A stretch of DNA of 30,463 bases from CADEGZ01 sp035443705 (lineage in GTDB: Bacteria > Pseudomonadota > Gammaproteobacteria > UBA6186 > Azoamicaceae). The notes below the pieces were generated by a model. The model did no database searches and was not told the DNA's origin. It saw nothing but the letters and a program-made list of their open reading frames with translations. Positions 16,070-25,659 of the stretch are shown here, in pieces (position 1 is the stretch's first letter; every line of letters begins with the position of its first letter). The stretch lies in contig DAORSV010000010.1 in the NCBI GenBank assembly GCA_035443705.1, positions 1 through 30,463 of the forward strand, given 5' to 3'. A program made the position numbers and the translations under genes.

Positions 16070-16332
16070 TAACCCCTGCTCCCAAAATAATCGCCAATCA
16101 CAAAAGAGGCTATCGGTAATAATCCTGTTCGACAAATATCCATTAAGGTTTCGCCACTCCCCTCTTGGTACAATCGAACTGCAATGCTTATCACAAAAAA
16201 CACAAAGATGCCTTTTAGCACCCATTTTGCGAATTGTAGCTTATCTATTGGGTTCAGGTCACCTTGGCGATAGCTCTCTCGTTCTACACCAGTACCCTCA
16301 CCTTCCGCTTTATCATCCTTTTTAAGACACAT
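16069..16332 (-). CDS. Small membrane protein upstream of rimK
   Basis: An 87-residue protein I do not recognise. It has a charged N-terminus (1-34), a hydrophobic segment at about 37-55 (VLKGIFVFFVISIAVRLY) and a second weaker one at about 69-84, so it probably crosses the inner membrane once or twice. The start is well supported by AAGGAG 8 bases before the ATG. Its TAG stop overlaps the rimK GTG, which implies translational coupling and a functional tie to the RimK-like ligase, perhaps as membrane anchor or substrate. That role is a guess from context only. Confidence 0.72.
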   Translation of the reverse strand: MCLKKDDKAEGEGTGVERESYRQGDLNPIDKLQFAKWVLKGIFVFFVISIAVRLYQEGSGETLMDICRTGLLPIASFVIGDYFGSRG

Positions 16333-16409
16333 TTTCCATTCTCCTTAATCCAATACGTCTGACGCAATGTTTTATCGCACACATTCATTTGCAGCCAATG
16401 CTTAAACAT
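16284..16409 (-). CDS. Possible 41-residue leader ORF of the rimK block
   Basis: An ATG at 16407-16409 with a strong GGGAGGG ribosome-binding stretch about 7 bases upstream opens a 41-codon frame (MFKHWLQMNVCDKT onward). It overlaps the start of the 87-residue gene by 49 bases in another frame. The ribosome site is better than chance would suggest, but the Lys/Arg-rich tail lies over the other gene and has no motif. It could be a leader peptide or a chance frame. A TTG-started extension reaches 16502. Confidence 0.25.
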   Translation of the reverse strand: MFKHWLQMNVCDKTLRQTYWIKENGKCVLKRMIKRKVRVLV

Positions 16410-16599
16410 AATCACGCCCTCCCTATGAATTTTAAAAAATGGGTAATCCACAGTATGGTTTAAGGATGTTATAACATCAACTTTCTTATCAATTATTTTC
16501 AATATGTGAGTCTATCGCTATTCAGAGACATAGAAACATACGGAGCCGCCTAAATCACTGTCATTAAAAACAGATATGTGCATACTGTCTCAGTCTTTC

Positions 16600-16628
16600 T
16601 TGGTGCTTTGTTATTGCTTTTAGATAAT
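16600..16628 (+). promoter_or_regulatory. Probable promoter of lnt-leuS operon
   Basis: TTGGTG (16600-16605), 17 bases and GATAAT (16623-16628) form a reasonable sigma-70 pair about 47 bases before the lnt ATG. Having its own promoter fits the fact that lnt is cut off from corC by the opposite-strand block. Confidence 0.45.
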
Positions 16629-16674
16629 GCGTACCTGACGTAGAATAAGGGTCTGTCATATATTGGAAAAAAAC

Positions 16675-18183
16675 ATGTTAAATCTCACATTAAATAAGTA
16701 TCAATTATTGATAATAGCCATGCTAGCGGGAGCCATACTGCCAGGGGCATTTGCGCCCCACCATCTCTGGCCATTGGCAATCGTCTCTCCTGCTATTTTG
16801 CTCTGGGTTTGGCAAAAGAATACAACATCTAAACAGGCATTTATGTCTGGACTGGGATATGGCCTTGGCATGTTTGGGGTAGGTGTCTCTTGGGTGTTTG
16901 TGAGCATTCACCACTATGGCAATACCAATATTCCTTTAGCCGTTTTGATAACCTCTATACTTGTCATTGTGCTGGCACTTTTTATTGCAACACAGGGTTA
17001 CGTCTTAAAACATTTTTTTCGTGGCAACACAGTTGCGTTTTGTCTGCTCGGTTTTCCGAGCTGTTGGGTATTATTTGAATGGTTAAGAAGTTGGTTATTC
17101 ACAGGGTTTCCATGGTTATATTTAGGCTATAGCCAATTAACAACACCTCTCAGTGGCTATGCGCCTGTTATGAGCGTCTATGGCGTTTCAACGGCTGTTC
17201 TACTCACGAGTGGTGCACTCATCGTTTTGATGATAAGCAGCCGAAAAATCAAAGCTGCGGGGAGTTTTTTAATTATTCTCATTTGGGGAATCGGATATTT
17301 TTTGCAACAGCACAATTTTACAAAACCCAATCCCAAGTTGTATACAGTTCGTTTAGTACAGGGAAATATTAAGCCTTTCGATAAATTTACCAGTACCGAT
17401 CCCATTGGCTCGACTGAAAAAACCTACGGAAAACTCACCGAAAAAGAATGGGGTGCCGATCTGATTTTATGGCCAGAAAGTGCGATTCCTTTACCTTTGC
17501 CTTATTCAAAGCCCTATTTCGATGAATTAGAAAAACGTGCGTTTTCGCACCATTCAACATTAATTGCAGGGATCCAAGTGATCAATAGCAAAGAAGAATA
17601 CCATAATTCATTAATTGCTCTGGGAGATGGTCATGGCATTTATCACAAATATCACTTGGTGCCCTTTGGTGATTTTCTGCCATTTGATTATTGGTTAAGA
17701 GGTCTCATTGGTTTTTTTGATCTGCCCATGTCTAGTTTTACATCAGGTCCTACAGAACAACCTTTAATTACAGCAGGTGATCTCAAATTAGTACCTTTAA
17801 TTTGTTATGAAATTGCTTTTCCGGAATTACTGCGTAACACCCTACGAAACGCAGATGCAATCATTACCTTGAGTGAAGATGGTTGGTTTGGCGAATCGTG
17901 GGGCCCCTATCAACATTTAGAAATTGCCCAAATGCGCGCACTTGAAACAGGCCGTATGGTATTGCGAGCAACAACGAGTGGGATCACCGCTATTATTGAT
18001 CCCAAAGGAACATTGAGTGCTACCATTCCACAATTTGAAGCCCGAGTATTAAGCGGCACTTTCCACAGTATGACGGGCACCACACCCTGGGTTAAATTTG
18101 GATTATGGCCTCTCCTAGGGTTGCTATTCAGCTGTTTTATTCTGCCGGGGCGTCTGCTATGCTGTAGACACCGAATTTCTTAA
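16675..18183 (+). CDS. lnt: Apolipoprotein N-acyltransferase
   Basis: Lnt performs the last step of lipoprotein maturation in the inner membrane, acylating the N-terminal cysteine of apolipoproteins with a fatty acid from phospholipid. The 502-residue protein has about six membrane segments over residues 1-210 and a periplasmic nitrilase-like domain after that. The catalytic triad is visible: E268 in LWPESAIP, K325 in YHKYHLVPFGD and C377 in PLICYEIAFP, matching E267/K335/C387 of E. coli. A final hydrophobic segment ends the protein. ATG 16675 is preferred over the TTG at 16663 because GGA lies about 9 bases upstream. leuS follows after 17 bases. Confidence 0.95.
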   Translation: MLNLTLNKYQLLIIAMLAGAILPGAFAPHHLWPLAIVSPAILLWVWQKNTTSKQAFMSGLGYGLGMFGVGVSWVFVSIHHYGNTNIPLAVLITSILVIVLALFIATQGYVLKHFFRGNTVAFCLLGFPSCWVLFEWLRSWLFTGFPWLYLGYSQLTTPLSGYAPVMSVYGVSTAVLLTSGALIVLMISSRKIKAAGSFLIILIWGIGYFLQQHNFTKPNPKLYTVRLVQGNIKPFDKFTSTDPIGSTEKTYGKLTEKEWGADLILWPESAIPLPLPYSKPYFDELEKRAFSHHSTLIAGIQVINSKEEYHNSLIALGDGHGIYHKYHLVPFGDFLPFDYWLRGLIGFFDLPMSSFTSGPTEQPLITAGDLKLVPLICYEIAFPELLRNTLRNADAIITLSEDGWFGESWGPYQHLEIAQMRALETGRMVLRATTSGITAIIDPKGTLSATIPQFEARVLSGTFHSMTGTTPWVKFGLWPLLGLLFSCFILPGRLLCCRHRIS

Positions 18184-18200
18184 AGTGACGATGAATTTCC

Positions 18201-20645
18201 ATGGAATCTCAATATAATCCGCAGAAAATTGAAGCAGAAGCGCAAGCCTATTGGCAGAAGTCTCAAACTTTTAAGGCCTCAGAGGATCCCCTGCGCGAAA
18301 AATTTTACTGTCTAAGTATGTTTCCTTACCCAAGCGGCAGCTTACACATGGGACACGTGCGTAACTACACCATCGGTGATGTCATCAGTCGTTTCCAACG
18401 CATGCAAGGCAAAAATGTATTACAACCCATTGGCTGGGACGCATTTGGCTTACCCGCAGAAAATGCGGCAATCAAACATAAAGTCCCACCTGCTGAATGG
18501 ACCTATCAAAATATCGAACTGATGCGAGAACAATTTAAACGCTTAGGGTTCGGATATGATTGGGATCGCGAATTGACTACATGTAAACCGGATTACTATC
18601 GTTGGGAGCAATGGTTTTTTGTTAAGCTTTTTGAAAAAGGATTGGTCTACAAAAAAAATTCTGTTGTGAATTGGGATCCCGTTGATCAAACCGTTTTGGC
18701 AAATGAACAAGTCATCGATGGTTGTGGTTGGCGTTCTGGCGCTAAAGTTGAGCGTCGCGAGATCCCGCAATGGTTTTTAAAAATTACCGCCTACGCTGAA
18801 GAACTCTTAAAAGATTTAGACACACTAACGGGTTGGCCAGAACCGGTTAAGACTATGCAACGAAACTGGATAGGTAAAGCAATCGGCGCTGCTGTACAAT
18901 TTAAAGTCGAAGAACGATCAGACGTTATTGAAATTTTTACCACATGCCCCGACACTTTATTTGGCGTTACTTATCTTGCCATTGCACCTGAACATCCACT
19001 CTCACTTGCAGTTGCAGAAAACAATTCGGAAATCCATCAATTTATAGAAGCCTGTCGCATTGGAAAAGTCGCAGAAGCAGAATTTGCAACGCTTGAAAAA
19101 TGCGGTCTAGACACTGGGCTTAAGGCCATAAACCCGGTTAACGGAGAAGCCGTTCCCGTCTGGGTCGCCAATTATGTTCTGATGGAATACGGAACCGGCG
19201 CGATTATGGCAGTACCCGCACACGACAGCCGCGATTATGAATTTGCGAAAAAATATGCACTACCTATTCGCCAAGTCGTAACCCCCATCGACCCCAACCA
19301 GATTTGCAATTTGAGTCAAGCGGCTTTTGTTGCAAAGGGAAAGTTAATTCATTCTGGTCAATTCGATGGGCTAGACTATAGCGATGCTTGTAAAGCGATT
19401 ATCGCGCTCTTAGAAAAAAATAAATCGGGACAAGGTCAAACGCACTGGCGCTTGAGAGACTGGGGCGTTTCTAGGCAACGCTATTGGGGTGCGCCTATTC
19501 CGATTATTTACTGCAATCATTGCGGCACAGTGCCTGTGCCTGAAGCAGATCTGCCTGTTGTATTACCCGAAAAAATAGACTTTTCAGGTGTAGGTTCTCC
19601 ACTGAAAACCATGCCAGAATTTTATAAAACCACCTGCCCTAGCTGTGGTAAATCTGCCGAACGGGAAACGGACACTTTTGATACTTTTATAGAATCTTCT
19701 TGGTATTATGCGCGATTTGCCTGTCCTGATCAGACTCAAAAAATGTTGGATGATAGTAGCCACTACTGGAATCCAGTTGATCAATATATCGGCGGAATTG
19801 AACATGCAATTTTACATTTATTATATGCACGCTTTTTTCATAAAGCGATGCGCGATCTCGGATTATTAAACAGTAACGAACCCTTTACACGATTATTAAC
19901 ACAAGGCATGGTGCTAAAAGATGGCGCTAAAATGTCTAAATCACTCGGAAATACGGTTGATCCTGAAAATCTGATTGCTCAATACGGCGCTGATACGGTT
20001 CGTTTATTTTTAATGTTTACAGCTCACCCAGAGCAATCACTCGAATGGTCTGATTCAGGCGTGGAAGGTTCTTTCCGCTTTTTAAAACGGCTGTGGCAAA
20101 TGGTTATGCAATATACCCTATCACTGTCAGAAAAATCATCAACGGAAATAACCGATCCAGAAGTGCTCAAAAATTTTAGATACACTGTGCACGAAACGAT
20201 TCGAAAAGTAACCGATGATATGGGGCGTCGCCAAACTTTTAATACCGCCATTGCGGCTATGATGGAATTATTAAATGCCATACAAGGCTTTTCTGCTGCA
20301 AAACACTACATTAAAGAAGCTCTAGAATCATTACTCTTAATGCTGTCTCCCATTGCTCCCCATATTACCCATACACTGTGGCACACAATGGGCAATGCAG
20401 ATGCTATTGTTGATCATGCTTGGCCAACTTTTGATCCCCACGCGCTCATCAAAGACACTCTAGAATTTGCGCTACAAGTGAATGGAAAACTTCGCGGATC
20501 ACTCACTGCACCTGCATCCACTGATAATAAAGCATTAGAAACGCTTGCATTAGCACATGAAAACATTAAGCGTCATGTCGAAGGAAAAATTATCCAAAAG
20601 ATTATTGTGATCCCTAAAAAACTGATTAACATTGTGGTAAAATAA
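18201..20645 (+). CDS. leuS: Leucyl-tRNA synthetase
   Basis: Class Ia aminoacyl-tRNA synthetase charging tRNA-Leu. The 814-residue protein has the HIGH-type signature PYPSGSLHMGH (HMGH at 49-52). The CP1 editing domain follows, with TTCPDTLFGVTY and the GTGAIMAVPAHDSRDYEFA stretch that holds the editing Asp. CxxC zinc-type motifs are present (YCNHCG, CPSCG), as is KMSKS at 577-581. It is slightly shorter than E. coli LeuRS (860) but no motif is missing. It lies between lnt and lptE on one strand with small gaps, so it is part of the same transcription unit. Confidence 0.98.
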   Translation: MESQYNPQKIEAEAQAYWQKSQTFKASEDPLREKFYCLSMFPYPSGSLHMGHVRNYTIGDVISRFQRMQGKNVLQPIGWDAFGLPAENAAIKHKVPPAEWTYQNIELMREQFKRLGFGYDWDRELTTCKPDYYRWEQWFFVKLFEKGLVYKKNSVVNWDPVDQTVLANEQVIDGCGWRSGAKVERREIPQWFLKITAYAEELLKDLDTLTGWPEPVKTMQRNWIGKAIGAAVQFKVEERSDVIEIFTTCPDTLFGVTYLAIAPEHPLSLAVAENNSEIHQFIEACRIGKVAEAEFATLEKCGLDTGLKAINPVNGEAVPVWVANYVLMEYGTGAIMAVPAHDSRDYEFAKKYALPIRQVVTPIDPNQICNLSQAAFVAKGKLIHSGQFDGLDYSDACKAIIALLEKNKSGQGQTHWRLRDWGVSRQRYWGAPIPIIYCNHCGTVPVPEADLPVVLPEKIDFSGVGSPLKTMPEFYKTTCPSCGKSAERETDTFDTFIESSWYYARFACPDQTQKMLDDSSHYWNPVDQYIGGIEHAILHLLYARFFHKAMRDLGLLNSNEPFTRLLTQGMVLKDGAKMSKSLGNTVDPENLIAQYGADTVRLFLMFTAHPEQSLEWSDSGVEGSFRFLKRLWQMVMQYTLSLSEKSSTEITDPEVLKNFRYTVHETIRKVTDDMGRRQTFNTAIAAMMELLNAIQGFSAAKHYIKEALESLLLMLSPIAPHITHTLWHTMGNADAIVDHAWPTFDPHALIKDTLEFALQVNGKLRGSLTAPASTDNKALETLALAHENIKRHVEGKIIQKIIVIPKKLINIVVK

Positions 20646-20646
20646 T

Positions 20647-21159
20647 ATGTTTAGGAGATCTCGCTTAAAAATATTCCACTTTATAATAGTACTTTCGTTA
20701 CTGACAGGCTGTGGGTTTCATTTAAGAGGCGCTTTTTCTATATCACCATCCTTACAAACACTTCAAATTTTACCGAACCAATCCTATGACGTTTTTCAAC
20801 GGACACTAAAACAGTTTCTAAAAAGCAATAATATTAAAATAGTCGAACAAAATACTGAGAATACCATACCAGTCACGACACTCACTATTTTGAATCAAGC
20901 GTTTTCTGAACACGCAGTTGCCTATAGCTCAAATGGTCTACCAAATAGAGCAGCGCTCGAACTCAAAATTAGCTACCAGCTTACCGATGAGAAAGGCAAG
21001 CCTCTTGGAAACAATACCGTGGTTATAGTCGAACGCGAACTCATGCTGAACCCTAATGCTGTTTTAGGAACCGACAATGAACGCTCTCACCTTCAAGCAG
21101 ATCTCTATCGTGATGCGGCTTCACAACTAGTGCGACAGTTATCGATGATTTCTGAATGA
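20647..21159 (+). CDS. lptE: LPS-assembly lipoprotein LptE
   Basis: LptE plugs the outer-membrane LptD barrel and helps insert lipopolysaccharide. The 170-residue precursor has a basic N-terminus, a hydrophobic stretch (10-19) and the lipobox LLTGC with C22 as lipidated residue, so it should be secreted and processed by Lgt, LspA and Lnt. The GFHLRG that follows the Cys is the hallmark of LptE. The start lies 1 base after leuS ends and has no strong ribosome site; coupling is likely. Its last 4 bases overlap holA. Its presence implies an LPS-bearing outer membrane. Confidence 0.93.
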   Translation: MFRRSRLKIFHFIIVLSLLTGCGFHLRGAFSISPSLQTLQILPNQSYDVFQRTLKQFLKSNNIKIVEQNTENTIPVTTLTILNQAFSEHAVAYSSNGLPNRAALELKISYQLTDEKGKPLGNNTVVIVERELMLNPNAVLGTDNERSHLQADLYRDAASQLVRQLSMISE

Positions 21160-22181
21160 GGATCCTTGCTCAAGATTTACCTCAGCATTTAAAACACGGT
21201 TTAGCCAATTGTTATTTTGTCTTTGGCGATGAGCCACTACAGCAGTCCGAATCTATAGATGCCATTCGTTTAGCGGCAAAACAACAAGGTTATACAGAAC
21301 GTGAGGTTTTTCAACTAACATCAAATTTTGAGTGGGCATCCTTATTTTCGAGTGTTGACACGCCCAGCTTGTTCTCGGAAAAACGCTTAATCGAATGTTG
21401 TTTGAACGACGGAAAAATAGGCAAGGGTACTGCGGATACACTTTCTAAACTGGCAACCTTGTCGCATTCTACATCAATCCTTTTTCTATTCTCTGCTTCA
21501 AAGCTTGACGCTAACATCCAAAAATCCAAAGGGTTTTTAGCATTGGAACAAAGAGGCATTACCATTTGCGCACGTTCTCTCTCGCCTAAAGAAACATTCG
21601 TGTGGATTGAAAAAAGACTGGCTACTGCTGGTTTTCAAACAACGCCTCTGGTCACACAAGAATTATTGGAACGAACAGAAGGCAATTTACTGGCCACCAG
21701 TCAGGTCATCACAAAACTGCAATTGTGTGTAGATCCACAACAAACTCCCGTATTATCTATTGAAGATATTCGCACTATAATAGACACCGATACCCGTTTT
21801 ACGATATATGATCTTGTTGATGCAAGCCTTTCGGGCTCGGTTGAAAGAACTTCTCGCATCTTTTCGAGTCTAAAAGGTGAGGGGATAGATCCCATATTGG
21901 TTTTGTGGGCAATCACAAGAGAGGTGAGAGCGATCGTTGCGATATTCTGTAAAATAAAGAATGGACAAATTTCAAGCACTTTTTTGAGTGAGCAAGGTGT
22001 TTGGAGGCATCGCGAGCCTTTAATTAAGACTTTCATCAATCGATTTTCTCTCGCTTCACTTGAAAAAATTCTACTTCAATCAAAAAAAACAGATGATATT
22101 GTCAAGGGTCGACTGCAGGGCTCAGCATGGGACTCGCTGTTTTCTATTTGTCTAACGCTAACAGGAGCCTATCATGAATAA
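21156..22181 (+). CDS. holA: DNA polymerase III delta subunit
   Basis: HolA is the delta subunit of the clamp loader that opens the beta clamp. The 341-residue length is the family norm. The N-terminal half shows the HolA pattern (YFVFGDEPLQQSESIDAIR; TPSLFSEKRLIE), with an AAA+-like fold lacking a functional Walker A, as expected for delta. The middle and C-terminal helices include TEGNLLATSQVITKLQL and TRFTIYDLVDASLSG. The ATG overlaps the lptE stop (ATGA) and the 3' end overlaps rsfS by 8 bases. In many relatives nadD follows here; it is missing. Confidence 0.94.
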   Translation: MRILAQDLPQHLKHGLANCYFVFGDEPLQQSESIDAIRLAAKQQGYTEREVFQLTSNFEWASLFSSVDTPSLFSEKRLIECCLNDGKIGKGTADTLSKLATLSHSTSILFLFSASKLDANIQKSKGFLALEQRGITICARSLSPKETFVWIEKRLATAGFQTTPLVTQELLERTEGNLLATSQVITKLQLCVDPQQTPVLSIEDIRTIIDTDTRFTIYDLVDASLSGSVERTSRIFSSLKGEGIDPILVLWAITREVRAIVAIFCKIKNGQISSTFLSEQGVWRHREPLIKTFINRFSLASLEKILLQSKKTDDIVKGRLQGSAWDSLFSICLTLTGAYHE

Positions 22182-22521
22182 TCTAAAAACGATTATATTA
22201 GAAACATTAGAGGACATGAAGGCGATTGAAATTATCACGCTAGATGTTCGAACCTTAACGAGTGTAACAGATTATATGATTATCGCGACAGGCAACTCTA
22301 ACCGTCACGCCACCTCTATCGCAAATCGCATCGTTCAACGGGTCAAAGAAAATGGGGTATTGCCCATCGGCGTAGAAGGTGAAAACGAAGGTGAATGGAT
22401 CTTGGTAGATCTCGGTGACGTAGTTGTGCACATCATGCTCGCTCGAGCACGTGAATTTTATAGTCTTGAAAAACTCTGGTCTCGATTCCCTGTTACCACT
22501 TACGCAACGGAAAATATTTAA
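22174..22521 (+). CDS. rsfS: Ribosomal silencing factor RsfS
   Basis: RsfS binds ribosomal protein L14 and blocks subunit joining when nutrients are low. The 115-residue protein (E. coli 105) has the family signature from about residue 19: EIITLDVRTLTSVTDYMIIATGNSNRH, followed by EGENEGEWILVDLGDVVVHIM and YSLEKLW. The start is ATG within the last codons of holA, with AGGAGCC about 6-7 bases upstream. The rlmH gene follows after 3 bases, the usual pairing. Confidence 0.95.
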   Translation: MNNLKTIILETLEDMKAIEIITLDVRTLTSVTDYMIIATGNSNRHATSIANRIVQRVKENGVLPIGVEGENEGEWILVDLGDVVVHIMLARAREFYSLEKLWSRFPVTTYATENI

Positions 22522-22524
22522 GCG

Positions 22525-22995
22525 GTGCGTCTACAGATTATTGCTATTGGAACCAAAATGCCACAATGGACCGAAATGGCATTTTCAGAATATGCCAAGC
22601 GCTTTTCACGCGAATTTCCTTTAACGCTCACAGAAATTCCGATGCCTAAACGATCTCGTGCAAATACAATTGATCGTTATATCACAGAAGAAGGCACTAC
22701 AATGCTAGCGGCCATTCCTCAAAAATCGATAACGATTGCCTTAGATGAACGCGGTAAACTTTGGAATACGGAAGAACTCGCAAGACAAATAAATCATTTT
22801 CAAAATAACACGCCACAACTTAATTTTTTGATTGGCGGACCCGATGGATTATCTAAAGCCTGTTTTGAAAAAGCGCAGATCCAGTGGTCGTTATCGCCCT
22901 TAACTCTACCGCATCCATTCGTACGCATATTATTGGTAGAGCAATTATATCGAGCCATTAGTATCCTCAACAACCATCCCTATCATAGAGCTTAA
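22525..22995 (+). CDS. rlmH: 23S rRNA pseudouridine-1915 N3-methyltransferase
   Basis: RlmH is the SPOUT-class methyltransferase that modifies pseudouridine 1915 of 23S rRNA on the assembled 70S ribosome. The 156-residue product (E. coli 155) has the typical start MRLQIIAIGTKMPQW (encoded GTG). The SAM-binding trefoil knot is seen in FLIGGPDGLSKACFEKA and the C-terminal LPHPFVRILLVEQLYRAISILNNHPYHR, which carries the catalytic region. It ends the lnt-leuS operon and is followed after 10 bases by the convergent sensor-kinase gene. Confidence 0.96.
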   Translation: MRLQIIAIGTKMPQWTEMAFSEYAKRFSREFPLTLTEIPMPKRSRANTIDRYITEEGTTMLAAIPQKSITIALDERGKLWNTEELARQINHFQNNTPQLNFLIGGPDGLSKACFEKAQIQWSLSPLTLPHPFVRILLVEQLYRAISILNNHPYHRA

Positions 22996-23005
22996 CATTC
23001 CTCAC

Positions 23006-25504
23006 TCACTGTAATTTTTCTTTGCAATATTTTTGTATGATTTTTTCTAATTGTTCTAAAAAGACGGGCTTAACCATAACGTCATCAACGCCCGCGCTCA
23101 TAAATTCCTGTTTGCTAGATTCAGCACCATAACCTGTTAAAGAGACAACAGGTATTTGCTTTTTTCCGCGCGTTCGTTTTCTAAACTCTTTTATGACATC
23201 CATGCCATGAATGTCGGGCAAACCCATATCTAAAAAAACTAAATCATATGTACCGTTTAATTTTTCTAAAGCTTCTTGACCATTATTGGCTATATCAACG
23301 AAGCAATTCAACGCTTGTAAATAATTATTATGAACAATTTGAACAATTTCATCGTCTTCAACCAGTAGCACTTTAAGTTTATATGTACTGTCGTTATTAT
23401 TGAAGGCTGTCATAGGATTTGTTTCTCCATCTGAAAGGGGCATAAAAACAGGTAATGATCTCATTTCTCTTTTTTCAACCCAGCTTTCCCAAGCAGCGGT
23501 AAGAGCCACTTGTAACGCAAAGGGTTGTATGGGTTTGGTTAGACACTCAAAAAAACCAGCCGCTTTTGCTAAATTTTTTGTATTGACTGAGCCGTTATCA
23601 ACTAAAACAACCAACATGGGTTGCTCTAATTCTTCATGTTGTAGAATTAATCGCGCTAATTCACAAGGATCAATATCCTCAAGTCGTTGATCAATAATCA
23701 CAATGTCATAAGGATCAGATAATTGATATGAAGCTAATAGCGTACTAAAGGCTTCTTTGCTCGATACGACTTGGCTATTCGAAAGACTTAATTGCTTTTG
23801 AATCACATTTCCACGTGGTGTATCATCAACAATTAATATACGTACTGTAGATTCATATGCCATCCAAGGTGTTTGAGCGCTCGCTTCTTTTTGTAGCGCG
23901 AATTTAATCACACAACGAAAAGTGCTTCCCTTGGTAATTTGACTGGTGACGCTGATGGTTCCACTCATAAGCTCTACTAATTGTTTAGTAATCGTTAACC
24001 CAAGCCCTGCACCGCCATATCGTCTTGAATGAGAAGCATCGACTTGCGAAAAATGATCGAAAATCATCCCTTGCTTTTCTTCCGGAATCCCTATCCCGGT
24101 GTCAACAACTGAAACGACGAGTGTAGCAAAATCAGCGGTCTGTTCTATGCATTCTACTTGAAGAGAGACCCTGCCCATCTCCGTAAATTTGATTGCATTA
24201 CCCACCAAATTAATAATAATTTGTCGCAAGACACGTTTGTCACCCCAAATTAAATGAGGAACAGCAGGTTCAAAATGCATCAGTAACTCTAATGCTTTAG
24301 CCTTTGCAAGAGGCCTTAACATGGTAAAAATTTCTTCAATTAAAGCATTTAAATCCATTGGGGCTAATGCAAGTTCAAACTTATTCGCTTCTAATTTGGC
24401 AAAATCAAGCGTATCATTAATTAAATTTAACAAATGTGCACCTGCCGTAGAAATATGTTGTACATATTCTTTTTGTTTCTCCGGTGTAAGATTTTGCATC
24501 TGTATAAGCTGTGCCATACCCAAAATACCCGTCAATGGAATTCGAAACTCATGGCTTATCACGGATAAAAATTCAGATTTCGCAAGGTTTGCAGTTTCCG
24601 CACGCTCTTTCGCCTCTTTAAGAAACTGTTCATTTTGTTTTTGCGCCGTGATATCAATTGAATTTCCAAGCAGGCCTATGACATTGCCAAACTTATCTCG
24701 CAAAGGAACTTTACTCGAGAAGTAAACGCATATTGTGCCATCCGGCGCATAGCACTTTTCTGCAATAGTAATCGGTTTTCCTGTGGACATAACTTGCGTA
24801 TCAATCTTTCGATAACCTTCGCGCGTTTTTTCATTATAAAGATCTTCGTATGTTTTTCCGATAATATCTTTTCGTGATTTTAAATTGTAGAGTGTTGCCA
24901 TGTTATCGTTGCAACCTAAATAAATGCCTTCTCTATTCATCCAATAAACACAACCTGGCACAGCGGCGATAATGCCTTCGAGATAGCTATAAATATTTTT
25001 AGCATATTCGATTAAAGATTTTTCACGAATCTCTTGACCTGTCACCAATTCAGTAAATTCAATTAACTCTTGGCTTGTCTCATAAACGGGTTCTTCTGAT
25101 TTTTTCAAAGCCTTCTGAAGCGTGCACAATCGCGTTACATCTTGTGCCACTAGCAAAAATCCAACTGGACTATTATCTGCATTCAGCTTTCGAGCTATTG
25201 TCCATTCTAAGGTGTATTGCTGTTCGTACAACTCCGCTTTTACTTGTACAATTTCGCCGGCTAAAATTTCTTTTGTTCTCTCTAAAAACGCAGCGGAAAG
25301 TTTAGGCTGGGCACTCAAATTTAAAAAATTTTTTCCTATCGCTTTTTGTTGATTCCAACCATAGATCTTTTCGGCAACAGGATTAAATGCAAGAATTTTA
25401 TAATCAAGAGATAGAAGAATAATTATTTCTTGGGAATACTGGCTCCATATGGCGAAATCGTTACTTATTTCCATAATATTCCACAGTGTTTCGTTTCTAT
25501 CCAT
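23006..25504 (-). CDS. Hybrid sensor histidine kinase with two receiver domains
   Basis: An 832-residue cytoplasmic-looking kinase; no membrane segment or signal peptide is evident. Domains in order: PAS (about 15-125), PAS/PAC (about 172-290, YWMNREGIYLGCND to GLLGNSIDITAQ), and HisKA with the phospho-accepting H318 in VISHEFRIPL, a variant of the usual SHELRTPL. HATPase follows (about 415-535; N-box NLVGNAIKF, G1 VVDTGIGIP, G2 GGAGLGL). Receiver 1 (555-672) has DD at 560-561, D605 and K657, but lacks the usual Ser/Thr. Receiver 2 (710-828) has D759, T790 and K812 intact. It is divergent from the NRPS gene, so it might sense a signal controlling it, but no dedicated output regulator is adjacent. 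An internal ATG at residue 11 is an alternative start. Confidence 0.92.
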   Translation of the reverse strand: MDRNETLWNIMEISNDFAIWSQYSQEIIILLSLDYKILAFNPVAEKIYGWNQQKAIGKNFLNLSAQPKLSAAFLERTKEILAGEIVQVKAELYEQQYTLEWTIARKLNADNSPVGFLLVAQDVTRLCTLQKALKKSEEPVYETSQELIEFTELVTGQEIREKSLIEYAKNIYSYLEGIIAAVPGCVYWMNREGIYLGCNDNMATLYNLKSRKDIIGKTYEDLYNEKTREGYRKIDTQVMSTGKPITIAEKCYAPDGTICVYFSSKVPLRDKFGNVIGLLGNSIDITAQKQNEQFLKEAKERAETANLAKSEFLSVISHEFRIPLTGILGMAQLIQMQNLTPEKQKEYVQHISTAGAHLLNLINDTLDFAKLEANKFELALAPMDLNALIEEIFTMLRPLAKAKALELLMHFEPAVPHLIWGDKRVLRQIIINLVGNAIKFTEMGRVSLQVECIEQTADFATLVVSVVDTGIGIPEEKQGMIFDHFSQVDASHSRRYGGAGLGLTITKQLVELMSGTISVTSQITKGSTFRCVIKFALQKEASAQTPWMAYESTVRILIVDDTPRGNVIQKQLSLSNSQVVSSKEAFSTLLASYQLSDPYDIVIIDQRLEDIDPCELARLILQHEELEQPMLVVLVDNGSVNTKNLAKAAGFFECLTKPIQPFALQVALTAAWESWVEKREMRSLPVFMPLSDGETNPMTAFNNNDSTYKLKVLLVEDDEIVQIVHNNYLQALNCFVDIANNGQEALEKLNGTYDLVFLDMGLPDIHGMDVIKEFRKRTRGKKQIPVVSLTGYGAESSKQEFMSAGVDDVMVKPVFLEQLEKIIQKYCKEKLQ

Positions 25505-25659
25505 CTAATTGCTTGATATTCTTAAAAAATAAAATGTCTTTTAAAAACAAAGACATACAATAAACAAAAAAACCATATTAACGACTAATGAGGAGCTAAT
25601 CTTAACAAAACATACTCAAAAAAGCGAGTGCCCACTCATAACCGCTCAAAATAACTTGG

